Shown in pieces: positions 15,597 through 24,186 of a stretch of DNA of 34,103 nucleotides. The position numbers were made by a program, and so were the translations under genes. This stretch comes from Synergistaceae bacterium (GTDB taxonomy: Bacteria > Synergistota > Synergistia > Synergistales > Aminobacteriaceae): assembly GCA_017445205.1 (NCBI GenBank), contig JAFSUP010000060.1:1-34103 (forward strand), written 5' to 3'. The notes under the pieces are model-generated. The model worked only from the letters and a program-made list of their open reading frames with translations, made no database searches and had not been told where the DNA came from. Within the stretch, counting starts at the first letter, position 1; every line of letters begins with the position of its first letter.

Positions 15597-17432
15597 ATGA
15601 GCAAAAAACTTGTATCTGAACTCATAGTCGATTATCTTGAGCGCAGGGACGTTCGTTATATTTTCGGCCTGTGCGGACATACCGTAATCGGAATGCTTGA
15701 CGCTCTTTCACGTAGCAAGAAAATTAAATACATTTCCAACCGTCATGAAGCCGTAGCTTCAACCGCAGCCGACGGTTACGCGCGTGTAACTCACAAAGCG
15801 TCGGTCGTTATGTGCCACCTTGGCCCCGGAATCACGAACGTATTAACCGGCGTAGCTAACGCGGCCTTCGATTCGATTCCTATGGTCGTGTTCGCGGGCG
15901 ACGTTCCGAGCTATTACTATGGCAAACACCCTCATCAGGAAGTCAACATGCACGGCGACGCAACGCAGTACAGAATGCTTGAGCCCGTCTGCAAACGTTG
16001 CTGGCGAGTCGATGACCCCGAAGCGTTACCCGACATTCTCGACAAAGCTTTCAGACTTGCCGAATCAGGACGCCCCGGGCCTGTTTTAATCGACATGCCG
16101 ATGGACATTTGGTCGCGCGAAATTGAAGAAGACCTCTTTGCGCGCACATATAACGACAGCCACATTACAATGAAACCGGCACTTGACCCGGAAGCAGCGA
16201 AGGCTATCGCGAAAAAATTAATCGAAGCTAAGAATCCTGTTATCCATGCAGGTGGCGGAATCTTGCTTGCGCAAGCGTCAAAAGAATTGGCGGCTCTCGC
16301 GGAGTTCCTTGACATTCCTATTTCAAGAACGTTAATGGGTCAGGGCTGTGTAAGCGACCTTCACCCGTTAATGATTGGTCAGACTGGATTCTGGGGACTT
16401 GCACATACTCACGAGTTCACGCTAAATGCAGATGTAATTCTCGCACTTGGAACGAGATTTGCCGAAGCCGATTCATCAAGCTGGTATCAGGGCGTAACGT
16501 TTGACCCATCAGTAACGAAATTCCTTCAGATTGATATTGACCCGTCAGAGATTGGCCGCAACTATCCTGTAGAGATCGGCGCAGTCGCAGACTTGAAACT
16601 CGCTCTCGCTCAGATTCTTGAAGAAGCTAAAAAGATTAAACCGGAAGGAATTAAACGCCCCGGACTTCGTGAGAAAATCGCAAAGGCTAAAGAAGAGTTC
16701 AAAGCCTCGAACGTCGCAATCTCGAACGATTCCCGCTTCCCAATGACCCCGCAGAGAATTTTGAAAGACGTAAAAGAGGCACTGCCTGAAGACGCTTTAA
16801 TCTTCACTGACGTAGGCTGGAACAAAAACGGCGTCGCACAGCAGTTCACAATCACAATCCCCGGCACAGTTCATCACTCATCAGGACTTGCGACAATGGG
16901 CTTCGGAGCTTCAGCAGTTCTCGGTGGCAAAGTTGCAGCCCCCGACAAAATTTGCCTTGCTTTAATCGGCGACGGCGGATTTGGAGTCAACCCGACATGT
17001 ATGGCCACAGCCGTTGAGCAGGGGATCGCCTGCACGTGGGTAGTCATGAACAACTGCGCATTCGGAACAATCGCCGGACTTGAGAACGCGAATTATCATA
17101 CGAAGTTCGGAACGACGTTCCACACTCCGGACGGATCAGTCTACTCACCGAACTGGGCAGAAGTCGCGAAGGGCTACGGAGTTGACGCTATCAGAGTAAA
17201 CTCGGCTGACGAGTTCGCACCCGCAATGAAGAAAGCTATCGAAGCTAACAAAGCTGGCAAGCCGTTCCTTGTTGAGGCAATCATGGAGAACATCGCAGTG
17301 CCGACACCTGGCTGCTGGAACATCAACGACATCTACACGCCGAGCGAGCTTGTTAAAGAAGGTAAGCTGGTTAAGAAAGAGAACGGCAAATACGTTCCGC
17401 CTAGCCACGCAAAATCACACATCACGAAATAA
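15597..17432 (+). CDS. ThDP-dependent 2-oxoacid decarboxylase/acetolactate synthase-like enzyme
   Basis: 611 residues with a perfect AAGGAGGT before the ATG. The three ThDP domains are present. The pyrimidine-binding domain (about 1-175) has the activating Glu51 in SNRHEAVASTAADGYAR. The central domain spans about 195-340, and the PP-binding domain about 385-560 has the metal motif GDG (458-460) through NN (485-486). The glycine-rich FGLCGHTVIGMLDAL near residue 23 and the YYGKHPHQEVNMHGDATQY stretch mark a subfamily often annotated only as acetolactate synthase-like. True AHAS is unlikely, as no small regulatory subunit or other ilv gene is nearby; it also lacks the look of Xsc. The next gene is a CoA-acylating aldehyde dehydrogenase, so decarboxylation of a 2-oxoacid to an aldehyde is a good inference. 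The substrate is unknown; sulfopyruvate is one possibility. The upstream gap contains twin DnaA boxes. Confidence 0.8.
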   Translation: MSKKLVSELIVDYLERRDVRYIFGLCGHTVIGMLDALSRSKKIKYISNRHEAVASTAADGYARVTHKASVVMCHLGPGITNVLTGVANAAFDSIPMVVFAGDVPSYYYGKHPHQEVNMHGDATQYRMLEPVCKRCWRVDDPEALPDILDKAFRLAESGRPGPVLIDMPMDIWSREIEEDLFARTYNDSHITMKPALDPEAAKAIAKKLIEAKNPVIHAGGGILLAQASKELAALAEFLDIPISRTLMGQGCVSDLHPLMIGQTGFWGLAHTHEFTLNADVILALGTRFAEADSSSWYQGVTFDPSVTKFLQIDIDPSEIGRNYPVEIGAVADLKLALAQILEEAKKIKPEGIKRPGLREKIAKAKEEFKASNVAISNDSRFPMTPQRILKDVKEALPEDALIFTDVGWNKNGVAQQFTITIPGTVHHSSGLATMGFGASAVLGGKVAAPDKICLALIGDGGFGVNPTCMATAVEQGIACTWVVMNNCAFGTIAGLENANYHTKFGTTFHTPDGSVYSPNWAEVAKGYGVDAIRVNSADEFAPAMKKAIEANKAGKPFLVEAIMENIAVPTPGCWNINDIYTPSELVKEGKLVKKENGKYVPPSHAKSHITK

Positions 17433-17433
17433 A

Positions 17434-17466
17434 GTTAGGAATTAGGAATGAGGAGTGAGGAGTTAA
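17434..17466 (+). repeat. Tandem heptamer repeat, five units
   Basis: Reads GTTAGGA-ATTAGGA then ATGAGGA-GTGAGGA, with a decayed fifth unit GTTAAAA: exact 7-bp periodicity starting two bases after the stop of the ThDP enzyme. This is the clearest of four copies in the window (others at 1864-1926, 12694-12707 and 19010-19023). Confidence 0.75.
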
Positions 17467-17523
17467 AAAACTTCTTTCTCCTTTCTCTAAATAAAAATTT
17501 TTGAAGGGAGTAAAATTTTTACA

Positions 17524-19005
17524 ATGGCACATCATGAAGTAACACCTGAAGAAATCGCAATGCTTGAAGAAATGGTCAAAAAGGCCAAGGCTGCCGCAGA
17601 AGTAATCGCGACATACGATCAGGAAAGAGTCGACCGTCTTTGCAGAGCTATCTGCGCCGCGCTCTATCCGCTGAAAGTTTGGGGCAAAATCTGCGACGAA
17701 GCTGTTGACGAGACAAGACTCGGCGACAAGGTAACAAAGCGCAACAAACGCAACAAACTGAAATTAATCCTTCGCGACTGTTTACGTCAAAAGAGCGTAG
17801 GCATCATCGAGTCAGACCCGGTAAAAGGTCTCGTGAAATATGCAAAGCCCGTCGGAGTCATTACTACGCTCGTTCCGACAACTAACCCTTGCGTAACTCC
17901 TGCCGGCCAGGCGATTTATGCTGTCAAAGCCCGCGACGTTCTCATCTGCTCACCACACCCAAGAGCAAAGAAAATCACGACAAAGACCGTCAACATGATT
18001 CGCGACGTTCTCGTTCGTGAAGGCGCACCTGCGGACATCATTCAGGTAATCGAAGAGCCGAGCATCACTCTTACTCAAGAATTAATGAAAATGGTTGACC
18101 TCGTAATCGCAACGGGCGGCCGTCCGATGGTCAAGTCGGCTTACTCAGCAGGCGTTCCGGCCTACGGTTCAGGCGCAGGAAACTCAACAGTAATCGTTGA
18201 CAACACCGCCAACACCAAAGAGCGTGCCTACGAAGCCGCAATGAACACGAGAATTTCAAAATGCGCTGACTTCGGTTCAGGCTGTTCATGCGACGGTAAC
18301 TTAATCGTTCACGAGTCAGTTTATGACAACTTCGTCGAAGGACTTGTAAAAGAAGGCGCTTATATCCCGACATGGGAAGAAGCCGAGAAAATTAAGAAAG
18401 TCATGTGGGACGAGACCGGCCACAGACTTCCCGACACAGTCGCAATTTCGGCGCAGGCTCTTGCAAAAGCAGCAGGCTTTGAAATCCCCGCCGACCGCAA
18501 GTTCATCGCTGTTCCCAACAACGGACAGAAAGAAGGCTTCACAATCAACAACGCCGAAGATATTAAGAAGTGCATCGGCAAAGAACATTTCTTCAGCACC
18601 GAGAAATTAACGACACTCTTAACGCTCTTCAAGTACGGCGGAGAGTTCCAGACTGCACTTGACATCATGCTCACAATCTTCGACAAGTCCGGCGGCAAAG
18701 GACACTCCTGCGGACTTTACTCGTTCGACGACGATCATATCCATCGTCTTGGAATGTGCGCCCCTGTATCACGCTGCATGATCCGTCAGCCTAACAACCG
18801 CGGCAACGCTGGAAGCGCAACAAACGGAATGCCTCCCACGAACTCTATGGGCTGCGGCACATGGGGCGGCAACATCGTCAGCGAGAACATCACCCTCAAG
18901 CACTACATGAACACCACTTGGGTCGCGCGTCCGATTCTTGAAGATATGCCTTCGCTTCAGGCTCTGTTCGGTGAGTTCTACGAAGACGGAATGGACGAAG
19001 AATAA
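17524..19005 (+). CDS. CoA-acylating aldehyde dehydrogenase
   Basis: 493 residues with GAAGGGAG upstream of the ATG. The fold is that of the acylating branch of the aldehyde dehydrogenase superfamily (AdhE-N, EutE/PduP, SauS-like). It has the NAD-site segment GVITTLVPTTNPCVTPAG (111-128), SPHPRAKK, the ATGGRPMVKSAYSAG loop and the catalytic Cys254 in FGSGCSCDG. No general-base Glu segment typical of non-acylating members is evident. No iron alcohol dehydrogenase domain follows, so it is not AdhE. It would oxidise an aldehyde with NAD(P)+ and CoA to an acyl-CoA. With the ThDP enzyme 91 nt upstream it makes a two-step 2-oxoacid to acyl-CoA path that does not need a ferredoxin oxidoreductase. 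SauS (sulfoacetaldehyde dehydrogenase, acylating) is the closest named candidate I can suggest, without certainty. Confidence 0.82.
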   Translation: MAHHEVTPEEIAMLEEMVKKAKAAAEVIATYDQERVDRLCRAICAALYPLKVWGKICDEAVDETRLGDKVTKRNKRNKLKLILRDCLRQKSVGIIESDPVKGLVKYAKPVGVITTLVPTTNPCVTPAGQAIYAVKARDVLICSPHPRAKKITTKTVNMIRDVLVREGAPADIIQVIEEPSITLTQELMKMVDLVIATGGRPMVKSAYSAGVPAYGSGAGNSTVIVDNTANTKERAYEAAMNTRISKCADFGSGCSCDGNLIVHESVYDNFVEGLVKEGAYIPTWEEAEKIKKVMWDETGHRLPDTVAISAQALAKAAGFEIPADRKFIAVPNNGQKEGFTINNAEDIKKCIGKEHFFSTEKLTTLLTLFKYGGEFQTALDIMLTIFDKSGGKGHSCGLYSFDDDHIHRLGMCAPVSRCMIRQPNNRGNAGSATNGMPPTNSMGCGTWGGNIVSENITLKHYMNTTWVARPILEDMPSLQALFGEFYEDGMDEE

Positions 19006-19009
19006 GTAA

Positions 19010-19023
19010 GTTAGGAGTTAGTA
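19010..19023 (+). repeat. Two heptamer repeat units
   Basis: GTTAGGA-GTTAGTA, four bases after the aldehyde dehydrogenase stop codon; same family as the repeat at 17434. Confidence 0.55.
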
Positions 19024-19093
19024 ATTTTTTCCTGCTCCTCCAACAACATCATACTTCTACACCACGTAACGTGATTAAATTACGCACACAAAA

Positions 19094-19131
19094 GCGTCTC
19101 CCGATAATTTTTCGAGAGACGCCCTTTTTTT
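19094..19131 (+). terminator. Strong Rho-independent terminator
   Basis: GCGTCTC (19094-19100) pairs with GAGACGC (19116-19122), extended inward by CGA/TCG after one mismatch. CCC and a run of seven T follow. It ends the ThDP enzyme/aldehyde dehydrogenase operon, facing the converging tmRNA gene. Confidence 0.92.
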
Positions 19132-19176
19132 GATTTATGTTTCAACTCGCTTAAAAATTTAAGTCGAGAGTTCTTC

Positions 19177-19532
19177 TGGTGGAGGCGGGGAGATTTGAAC
19201 TCCCGTCCGACGCGGGCCAATCGTGATGGCACTACAGGCTTAGTTCTGCGAAATTGTCGTCCGAGTCAGGTGCAGAACACCCTTCTTCATTCCAAGATTT
19301 TAAATATCTATCACCCTGCTAAAATCATCACCGGGTGGGGAGCTGCTTTTCGTGACACCTCCGGCGAACCAGCAGCAGTGTCCGTCCTTTGGCGTAGCTG
19401 GCTATACTAAGCCGCTAATGCGAAATTATCTTCGACTTTTATTTTTTTGTCCGATAGTTTTACGGGTTGTTACAGACTTCCCCCGACCTGCTCCTTCAGA
19501 CCCTCCTCGCGCCGTCGAAACCTGTCGCCCCC
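19177..19532 (-). ncRNA. ssrA: Transfer-messenger RNA (tmRNA)
   Basis: About 356 nt, one-piece. On the minus strand the 5' end GGGGGCGACAGGTTTCGACG pairs as a 7-bp acceptor stem (GGGGGCG with CGCCTCC) with the 3' end, which encodes CCA as part of ...CCTCCACCA. The T-arm GGGAGTTCAAATCTCCC is evident. The tag reading frame lies at 19433-19407. After AAAAGTC it reads GAA GAT AAT TTC GCA TTA GCG GCT TAG, giving EDNFALAA with the usual ALAA protease signal. The tag is short and would begin with a GAA resume codon rather than the common GCN or GGN. tmRNA frees stalled ribosomes and tags the unfinished protein. Its partner smpB ends 18 nt upstream of the mature 5' end, so the two may share a transcript. 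Confidence 0.95.
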
Positions 19533-19550
19533 TCATTAAAATTTTTATTC

Positions 19551-20030
19551 TTAATCATAATCACCATTGCCACGAACTGCGCGCGCCATATTTCTCTTTG
19601 CATCGCGATCAGCTATCATGTCGCGTTTATCGTGAGCAGTTCTTCCTTTCACAAGACCTAATTCAACCTTCGCTCGCCTTCCGTTCTTGATATACACGCT
19701 CAACGGAACAAGGGTCAAACCTTTTTCGCGAATTTTATTTCTTAAGCGTATAAGCTCGTGCTTGTGCATCAATAATTTTCGGTCGCGTTCCGGCTCATGA
19801 TTATAATACGTGCCTTTGTCATACGGTGATATATGAACACCAAACAGCCATAGCTCACCATTTTCAATCGAAGCGTAGGAATCTTTCAAATTAAGATTGC
19901 CTGCTCTAACGCTCTTTATTTCGGTGCCGGTTAAAACTATTCCGCACTCAAACGCATCAAGGACAAAATAATCATGTCTCGCTTTACGATTTTGTGCTAC
20001 TGTTTTATTATTATCATTCGCTCTAGACAT
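19551..20030 (-). CDS. smpB: SsrA-binding protein SmpB
   Basis: 159 residues from the ATG at 20030, the usual SmpB length. An in-frame extension 25 codons upstream is AT-rich, Lys/Ile/Phe-rich and unlike the family, so I reject it. Family signatures include NRKARHDYFVLDAFECGIVLTGTEIKS, the core AGNLNLKDSYA and LWLFGVHISPY. The basic C-terminal tail (KGRTAHDKRDMIADRDAKRNMARAVR) enters the mRNA channel of the ribosome. SmpB carries alanyl-tmRNA to stalled ribosomes, and the tmRNA gene lies immediately downstream. No clear SD precedes the ATG. The gap to rlmD is 77 nt, so it may have its own promoter. Confidence 0.97.
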   Translation of the reverse strand: MSRANDNNKTVAQNRKARHDYFVLDAFECGIVLTGTEIKSVRAGNLNLKDSYASIENGELWLFGVHISPYDKGTYYNHEPERDRKLLMHKHELIRLRNKIREKGLTLVPLSVYIKNGRRAKVELGLVKGRTAHDKRDMIADRDAKRNMARAVRGNGDYD

Positions 20031-20107
20031 ATTATAAAATTTATCATGAAAAATTTTTTTTGCAAGCGTTATAAATATATTTTTTGATGCGAAACCGTCC
20101 TGCAAAG

Positions 20108-21457
20108 TTAATTATGTGTTAGTAAACAGACGGTTTCGACATGCGCAGTCTGTGGAAACATATCGAACGCTTTAATTTTGATTAATTCGTAGCCATGCCC
20201 GGTGAGAATTTTGCAATCTCGTGCTAACGTCGCCGGGTTGCACGAAACATAAATAATTTTTTTGACGCCAAAATTATTAACAGCTTCGAGAACGGATCGT
20301 TCGCAACCGTCGCGCGGCGGGTCTAAAACTACGGAGTCGTAATTGTCTTTCAAGTCTTCGATAACATCTTCTGAACGTCCGCAAAGCGTTTCGACATTTT
20401 CAAAACCGTTCGCACTCAAATTTTTTGACGCCATTTTGACAGCTCCGCGCCATTCCTCGACACTCGTAACGTGTTCGGCTCTTTCAGCAAGATAACATGT
20501 CAAAGACCCCGTGCCACTGTAGAGTTCCAAAATATTTTTGTCGCCGTCGGCAAGTTCTGACGCATAAGAAAATAATTTTTCCGCTTGTCCCGTATTAATT
20601 TGAAAAAACGAAGTCGTATCGAACAAATATTTATATTTTCCAAGTCGTTCGGATATTAAGCCGGAGCCGATTAAATTTTCAGTGTAAGTCCCTAAAATCA
20701 CGTTGCCGGGCTTTGAATTATGATTTAATGTGAGAGTGTCAGGTCGCGCTTCATTGCCCAACGCTACGAGAGCTTTAACGCTCTTGGCCGAGAGCTTGCC
20801 ATTAATTACGAATGAAAGTAACGATTCGCCGGTGTTAATTCCTGTTCGTGCGATTATATGACGAAGTTTGCCTTTGTTAGTTTGTTCGTCGTAGCCATCG
20901 AAAGGAAATTTTTTATTTTGATTAAGTCCGTCTAAAATTTTTCCGTAGATTTCGTTTAATCGTTTTGCGTTCACTGGACATTGACGAATTAATTCTAATC
21001 TGTGAGTTCCGGCGCGATAAAATCCTGTTGCAATTCGTCCCTTGAAATTTTGAACAGGAAACGCGGCTTTGTTTCTATAATTCCAAAATTCTGGCGACGG
21101 TTCGCAAGTTAGATTTACAAAAATTTTTGCGTTGAAGCCGCCTATTCGTGTCATAGCGTCGCGAACGATTCCGGCCTTTAATTCTAATTGCGTTTTATAA
21201 TCGGCGTGTTGAAGCTGACAGCCTCCACAGCGTCCATAATATTTGCATTTTGGAACGGTGCGCCCTGTTGAAGATTTTATAATTTCGATTGTGTCAGCGA
21301 TTGAAAAATCTTTTTTACGTGCAACGATTTCAGCCTTCACGATTTCGCCCGGCAATGCTCCGTGAACAAACACAACGCCGCGCGGAGTTCTTGCAATTCC
21401 GGTTGCGTCACCGGACATTGAATTTATTTTTAGTTCTAAAGTTTCGTTATGATTCAT
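20108..21457 (-). CDS. rlmD: 23S rRNA (uracil-C5)-methyltransferase, RlmD/RumA family
   Basis: 449 residues. An N-terminal TRAM domain (about 1-60) is followed by the 4Fe-4S cluster cysteines Cys71, Cys77 and Cys80 in [10 protein letters not shown] and Cys160 in RQCP. The SAM-dependent methyltransferase domain has [10 protein letters not shown] (311-320) and LDPPRDGC (379-385). The catalytic nucleophile is Cys406 in [12 protein letters not shown]. These enzymes form 5-methyluridine in 23S rRNA, at position 1939 or 747 in E. coli. Which site is used here cannot be told from sequence, so RlmD is a family-level call; a TrmA-like tRNA role is less likely because of the cluster and TRAM domain. 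The ATG overlaps the lptB stop (ATGA), indicating translational coupling. Confidence 0.9.
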   Translation of the reverse strand: MNHNETLELKINSMSGDATGIARTPRGVVFVHGALPGEIVKAEIVARKKDFSIADTIEIIKSSTGRTVPKCKYYGRCGGCQLQHADYKTQLELKAGIVRDAMTRIGGFNAKIFVNLTCEPSPEFWNYRNKAAFPVQNFKGRIATGFYRAGTHRLELIRQCPVNAKRLNEIYGKILDGLNQNKKFPFDGYDEQTNKGKLRHIIARTGINTGESLLSFVINGKLSAKSVKALVALGNEARPDTLTLNHNSKPGNVILGTYTENLIGSGLISERLGKYKYLFDTTSFFQINTGQAEKLFSYASELADGDKNILELYSGTGSLTCYLAERAEHVTSVEEWRGAVKMASKNLSANGFENVETLCGRSEDVIEDLKDNYDSVVLDPPRDGCERSVLEAVNNFGVKKIIYVSCNPATLARDCKILTGHGYELIKIKAFDMFPQTAHVETVCLLTHN

Positions 21458-22209
21458 TTCCCTTCCTCATTTCTACTTGCGCCATGCCCTTCCCACTCAA
21501 AATTTTCACCAAGATAGAATTTTCGCGCGAGTTCGTTATCGGCGACTTCTTGGGGAGTGCCCGATAAAAAAATTTTGCCAGCGTGAATTAAATACGTTCG
21601 GTCCGTGATTGAAAGCGTTTCGCGGACGTTGTGATCCGTGATTAAGACCCCGTAGCCCTGCGCCTTCAAATCTTGAATCATTGACTGAATATCAGCGACT
21701 GCGATCGGGTCAATGCCGCTGAAAGGCTCGTCAAGCAAAATAAATTTCGGTTTCAACGTTAAGGCTCTGGCGATTTCGACGCGACGACGTTCGCCGCCCG
21801 ATAACGAGTAGCCTTTAGTTTCAGCTATGTGAGTGATTTTGAACTCGCGCAATAATTCGTCCGTGAGTTCGTTGGCATAACGCCGCTGTCCTGTTTCTTC
21901 CCAGACGAGATTAATATTTTCGCGCACGGTCAGATTTCTAAACACCGAAGCTTCTTGCGGCAAATATCCAATGCCGGCGCGGGCACGCTGATAAACTGCG
22001 AGATTCGTAATATTATTAAAATCTAAAAGCACGTTGCCCGAATCCGGTTTAATAAGTCCGACTATCATATAAAAAGATGTAGTTTTGCCGGCACCGTTCG
22101 GGCCCAGAAGTCCGACAACCTCGCCCGCGTTCACCTGAAGACTTACGCCCCCGACGACAAGCCGGCCGTCATACTCTTTTCTTAAATCCGAAGCTATAAG
22201 CGTGTTCAT
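21454..22209 (-). CDS. lptB: Lipopolysaccharide export ATPase LptB
   Basis: 251 residues. All ABC ATPase motifs are present: Walker A GPNGAGKT (36-43), Q-loop region [15 protein letters not shown], signature LSGGE (136-140), Walker [13 protein letters not shown] (156-167) and the switch His in [10 protein letters not shown]. The sequence [13 protein letters not shown] and the [10 protein letters not shown] end are characteristic of LptB rather than of branched-chain amino-acid ATPases. With LptFG it powers lipopolysaccharide extraction from the inner membrane; lptFG are not in this window. It overlaps the lptA-like gene upstream and rlmD downstream by 4 nt each, so all three are co-translated. 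The ATPase together with an OstA-domain protein is good evidence of a diderm cell with LPS. Confidence 0.95.
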   Translation of the reverse strand: MNTLIASDLRKEYDGRLVVGGVSLQVNAGEVVGLLGPNGAGKTTSFYMIVGLIKPDSGNVLLDFNNITNLAVYQRARAGIGYLPQEASVFRNLTVRENINLVWEETGQRRYANELTDELLREFKITHIAETKGYSLSGGERRRVEIARALTLKPKFILLDEPFSGIDPIAVADIQSMIQDLKAQGYGVLITDHNVRETLSITDRTYLIHAGKIFLSGTPQEVADNELARKFYLGENFEWEGHGASRNEEGK

Positions 22210-23210
22210 TTATCTTTCTGCCTCTTGCTCTTGCTCGAATTAGATTTTTTATTTTTTGTCGTTGATGTCGAAGTCGATTTTGTTTTTGAATTTTTAGATT
22301 TAGGCTTTTCAGTTTTAATCGTGAGTTCTTCTTTAAGCTCTTCGTTTATGCTCTTGGGAGTGTTGATTTTTACATTTTCGCGCGATAAGTCGATCGTGAT
22401 TTCGGCTCTATCCATGCTGACGACGCCATTTTTTTCACGCGTCAGACCGCCTAACGCTTCTACACGATTTTCGCCGGGAAAGTAAACGACTGAATCAGAC
22501 TTCAAAGTTCGGCCGCCTTGCACCGCTACGACATGCCCACTAACGACAACGCTGCCTCGTTCAAGAGAGTAAACCGCGTGATCGCCTTTCAAACTCACTG
22601 AATCGCCCTTGGCCTTCGGCTTGCCCTTTATCGAAATTTTTTTATCGGCCGTCATCTCTTGAACTTCGCCATTTATCAAAACTCCTTCAACTGAATTTGC
22701 GCTGAACGTCAGGCCCTGCGAGCTGTCTTCTAAGTTGCGAACATTGGCAATCACAAATCGCGTTTGAGTGTCCGACGCTGTAGGGTCTTGAATGCCTCCG
22801 AAGCCTACAATTAATAAAGCGTCCGAATCGATTTTCATTGGACCATAACCGCCGCGAACGCCGTTTAGAAAATTACAAGTTGGGACGTCATTGAAGGAAA
22901 GTGCGAGCTGTCCCGCGCGTAAATTAATTTTATCGCCTTGCCACTTGCCCGAAGCCGTGATGCCTTTGTCAAAATTTACTTCGCGTCGGTCAACATTGCC
23001 CGAACCGACAGGGGCTTCGACATTCAAATCGCCGGCTTGAATCGTTACGTTACCGTCGGCGAGAAAATCTCCCGTTGTTGCGTCAAAGCGCATTCGATTA
23101 GCAGAAAGAGTTGCAGTGTCGGGCAAGTTGTCATCATCAAGAGAGTAAACGGGCAACGCGAGGAGCAAAATAAAAAACGAAATTGCGATTATAAATTTTT
23201 TTTTCGACAT
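22206..23210 (-). CDS. LptA/OstA-domain periplasmic protein with Lys/Ser-rich tail
   Basis: 334 residues. Residues 1-23 are a clear signal peptide ([20 protein letters not shown] then VYS). The mature part has OstA/LptA-type beta repeats. One (about 32-75) runs [32 protein letters not shown]; a second, similar run (about 200-285) includes [35 protein letters not shown] and [15 protein letters not shown]. Such beta-jellyroll repeats form the LPS bridge across the periplasm. It is longer than E. coli LptA (about 185 residues), so it may combine LptA- and LptC-like parts. The last 40 residues are almost only Lys, Ser, Thr and Asn, unusual for this family. AAGGAG precedes the ATG. The gene lies 27 nt after the glutaredoxin-like gene and overlaps lptB, which supports the LPS-transport role. 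Confidence 0.8.
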   Translation of the reverse strand: MSKKKFIIAISFFILLLALPVYSLDDDNLPDTATLSANRMRFDATTGDFLADGNVTIQAGDLNVEAPVGSGNVDRREVNFDKGITASGKWQGDKINLRAGQLALSFNDVPTCNFLNGVRGGYGPMKIDSDALLIVGFGGIQDPTASDTQTRFVIANVRNLEDSSQGLTFSANSVEGVLINGEVQEMTADKKISIKGKPKAKGDSVSLKGDHAVYSLERGSVVVSGHVVAVQGGRTLKSDSVVYFPGENRVEALGGLTREKNGVVSMDRAEITIDLSRENVKINTPKSINEELKEELTIKTEKPKSKNSKTKSTSTSTTKNKKSNSSKSKRQKDK

Positions 23211-23237
23211 TGAAGATTTAATTTCTCCTTTTGAATT

Positions 23238-23519
23238 TCACATTGCGGCTTCAAGGACGCGCTTGACGTTCCCTTTGCACTCTTCAAATTTTTCGCCTGG
23301 GTGAGCTTCATAAATTTTTTTGCCGTCAATGAACATCGCGGGCACGTAGTTGTAATCAAATTGTTCAGAAATTTCAGGGTGTTGATTTTCGTTTATCCAT
23401 TCGAGCGAAACTGAAGAAAATTTTTCATTCTCCGCCGTTAATTCTTTCAAAGCCGTGCGCGCTTGTCTGCAATAAGGACAGCCGTCAATATAGAACGCTG
23501 TAATTTTTTTTGTAGCCAT
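23238..23519 (-). CDS. Glutaredoxin/thioredoxin-fold protein with CPYC site
   Basis: 93 residues. The redox site CPYC (14-17) follows a short first strand (ITAFYIDG), and the cis-Pro loop is YVPAMFIDG. Together they define a small thioredoxin fold of the glutaredoxin type. It would reduce disulfides or serve as a thiol donor in the cytoplasm; there is no signal peptide. GGAGG is well placed before the ATG. It is the first gene of the minus-strand lptA-lptB-rlmD run and diverges from the isochorismatase-like gene. The functional link with LPS export is not obvious and may be only co-transcription. Confidence 0.85.
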   Translation of the reverse strand: MATKKITAFYIDGCPYCRQARTALKELTAENEKFSSVSLEWINENQHPEISEQFDYNYVPAMFIDGKKIYEAHPGEKFEECKGNVKRVLEAAM

Positions 23520-23567
23520 TTTGATTCCTCCGTGATTAGTTTCAAGTCTGTAAGTTGTTCAATAGTA

Positions 23568-23573
23568 TATAAT
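23568..23573 (+). promoter_or_regulatory. Candidate -10 for the isochorismatase-to-rsmA operon
   Basis: TATAAT in the 94-bp divergent gap, predicting a start near 23580 and about 34 nt of leader that includes GAGAGG before the GTG start. The opposite strand also reads TATACT in the same place, so the gap may hold back-to-back promoters. No convincing -35 is visible. Confidence 0.35.
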
Positions 23574-23613
23574 AAACGAAAAAATTTTTTCAGACAGAGA
23601 GGTTTTTTGAACT

Positions 23614-24183
23614 GTGCGCAAGTCAATAACGGCTCGTTCCTCGTTCTTGTTGATGATAGACATGCAAGAGCGATTGTTGCCAGCCATTTATAATAAAGAC
23701 GAAATTATTAAAAACTCCGTCCGCATTCTCACAGCCGCGCGCGAGCTTTCAGTACCGATGATAGCAACCGAACAATATCCCAAAGGAATCGGCCCCACAA
23801 TCTCAGAACTCAAAAATTTAATTCCCGATGGCACAACGACAATGGAAAAAGTTGAATTTTCGTGCTGCGCAGCGCCGACTTTCGGGGACGCAATCTTAAA
23901 TTTGAACTTTAACACGGGAACTAAAGACACGGTGATTTTATTCGGCGTCGAAACTCATATCTGTGTACTTGCGACTGCGATCGACTTAATCGAAAAATAT
24001 AATCTTAATGTCGTAATCGCTGCGGACGCTTGCGGAAGTCGTGAAGAAAAAAATCATTCTCTTGCTCTTGATGCTGCACGCTCAATCGGCGGTCTAGTTG
24101 TCCCGACAGAAACCGTCGTTTATCACATGCTGGAGAAGGCTGGCACTCCACAGTTTAAAGCATTATTGCCGCTCTTTAAGTAA
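23614..24183 (+). CDS. Isochorismatase-like cysteine hydrolase
   Basis: 189 residues from a GTG start, with GAGAGG about 12 nt upstream. The catalytic triad of the family is visible: Asp16 in LMIDMQERLLPAI, Lys79 in TTTMEKVEFSCC and Cys117 in GVETHICVLATA, preceded by the usual cis-peptide Val-Glu. The family includes nicotinamidases, YcaC-like hydrolases and true isochorismatases. I see no second zinc-site Asp/His set typical of nicotinamidase, so the substrate is open. The next gene starts 3 nt after the stop, making this the first gene of the plus-strand run to rsmA. Confidence 0.85.
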   Translation: MRKSITARSSFLLMIDMQERLLPAIYNKDEIIKNSVRILTAARELSVPMIATEQYPKGIGPTISELKNLIPDGTTTMEKVEFSCCAAPTFGDAILNLNFNTGTKDTVILFGVETHICVLATAIDLIEKYNLNVVIAADACGSREEKNHSLALDAARSIGGLVVPTETVVYHMLEKAGTPQFKALLPLFK

Positions 24184-24186
24184 ATC

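Noticed and set aside
15597-17432. Sulfoacetaldehyde acetyltransferase (Xsc) or acetolactate synthase as a firm call
   Set aside because: The N-terminal and substrate-region sequence does not look like Xsc, and there is no small AHAS subunit or ilv context. The neighbour is an acylating dehydrogenase, which suggests a decarboxylase instead.
20031-20105. 25-codon N-terminal extension of SmpB
   Set aside because: The extension is AT-rich and unlike SmpB. The start at 20030 gives the normal family length and N-terminus.
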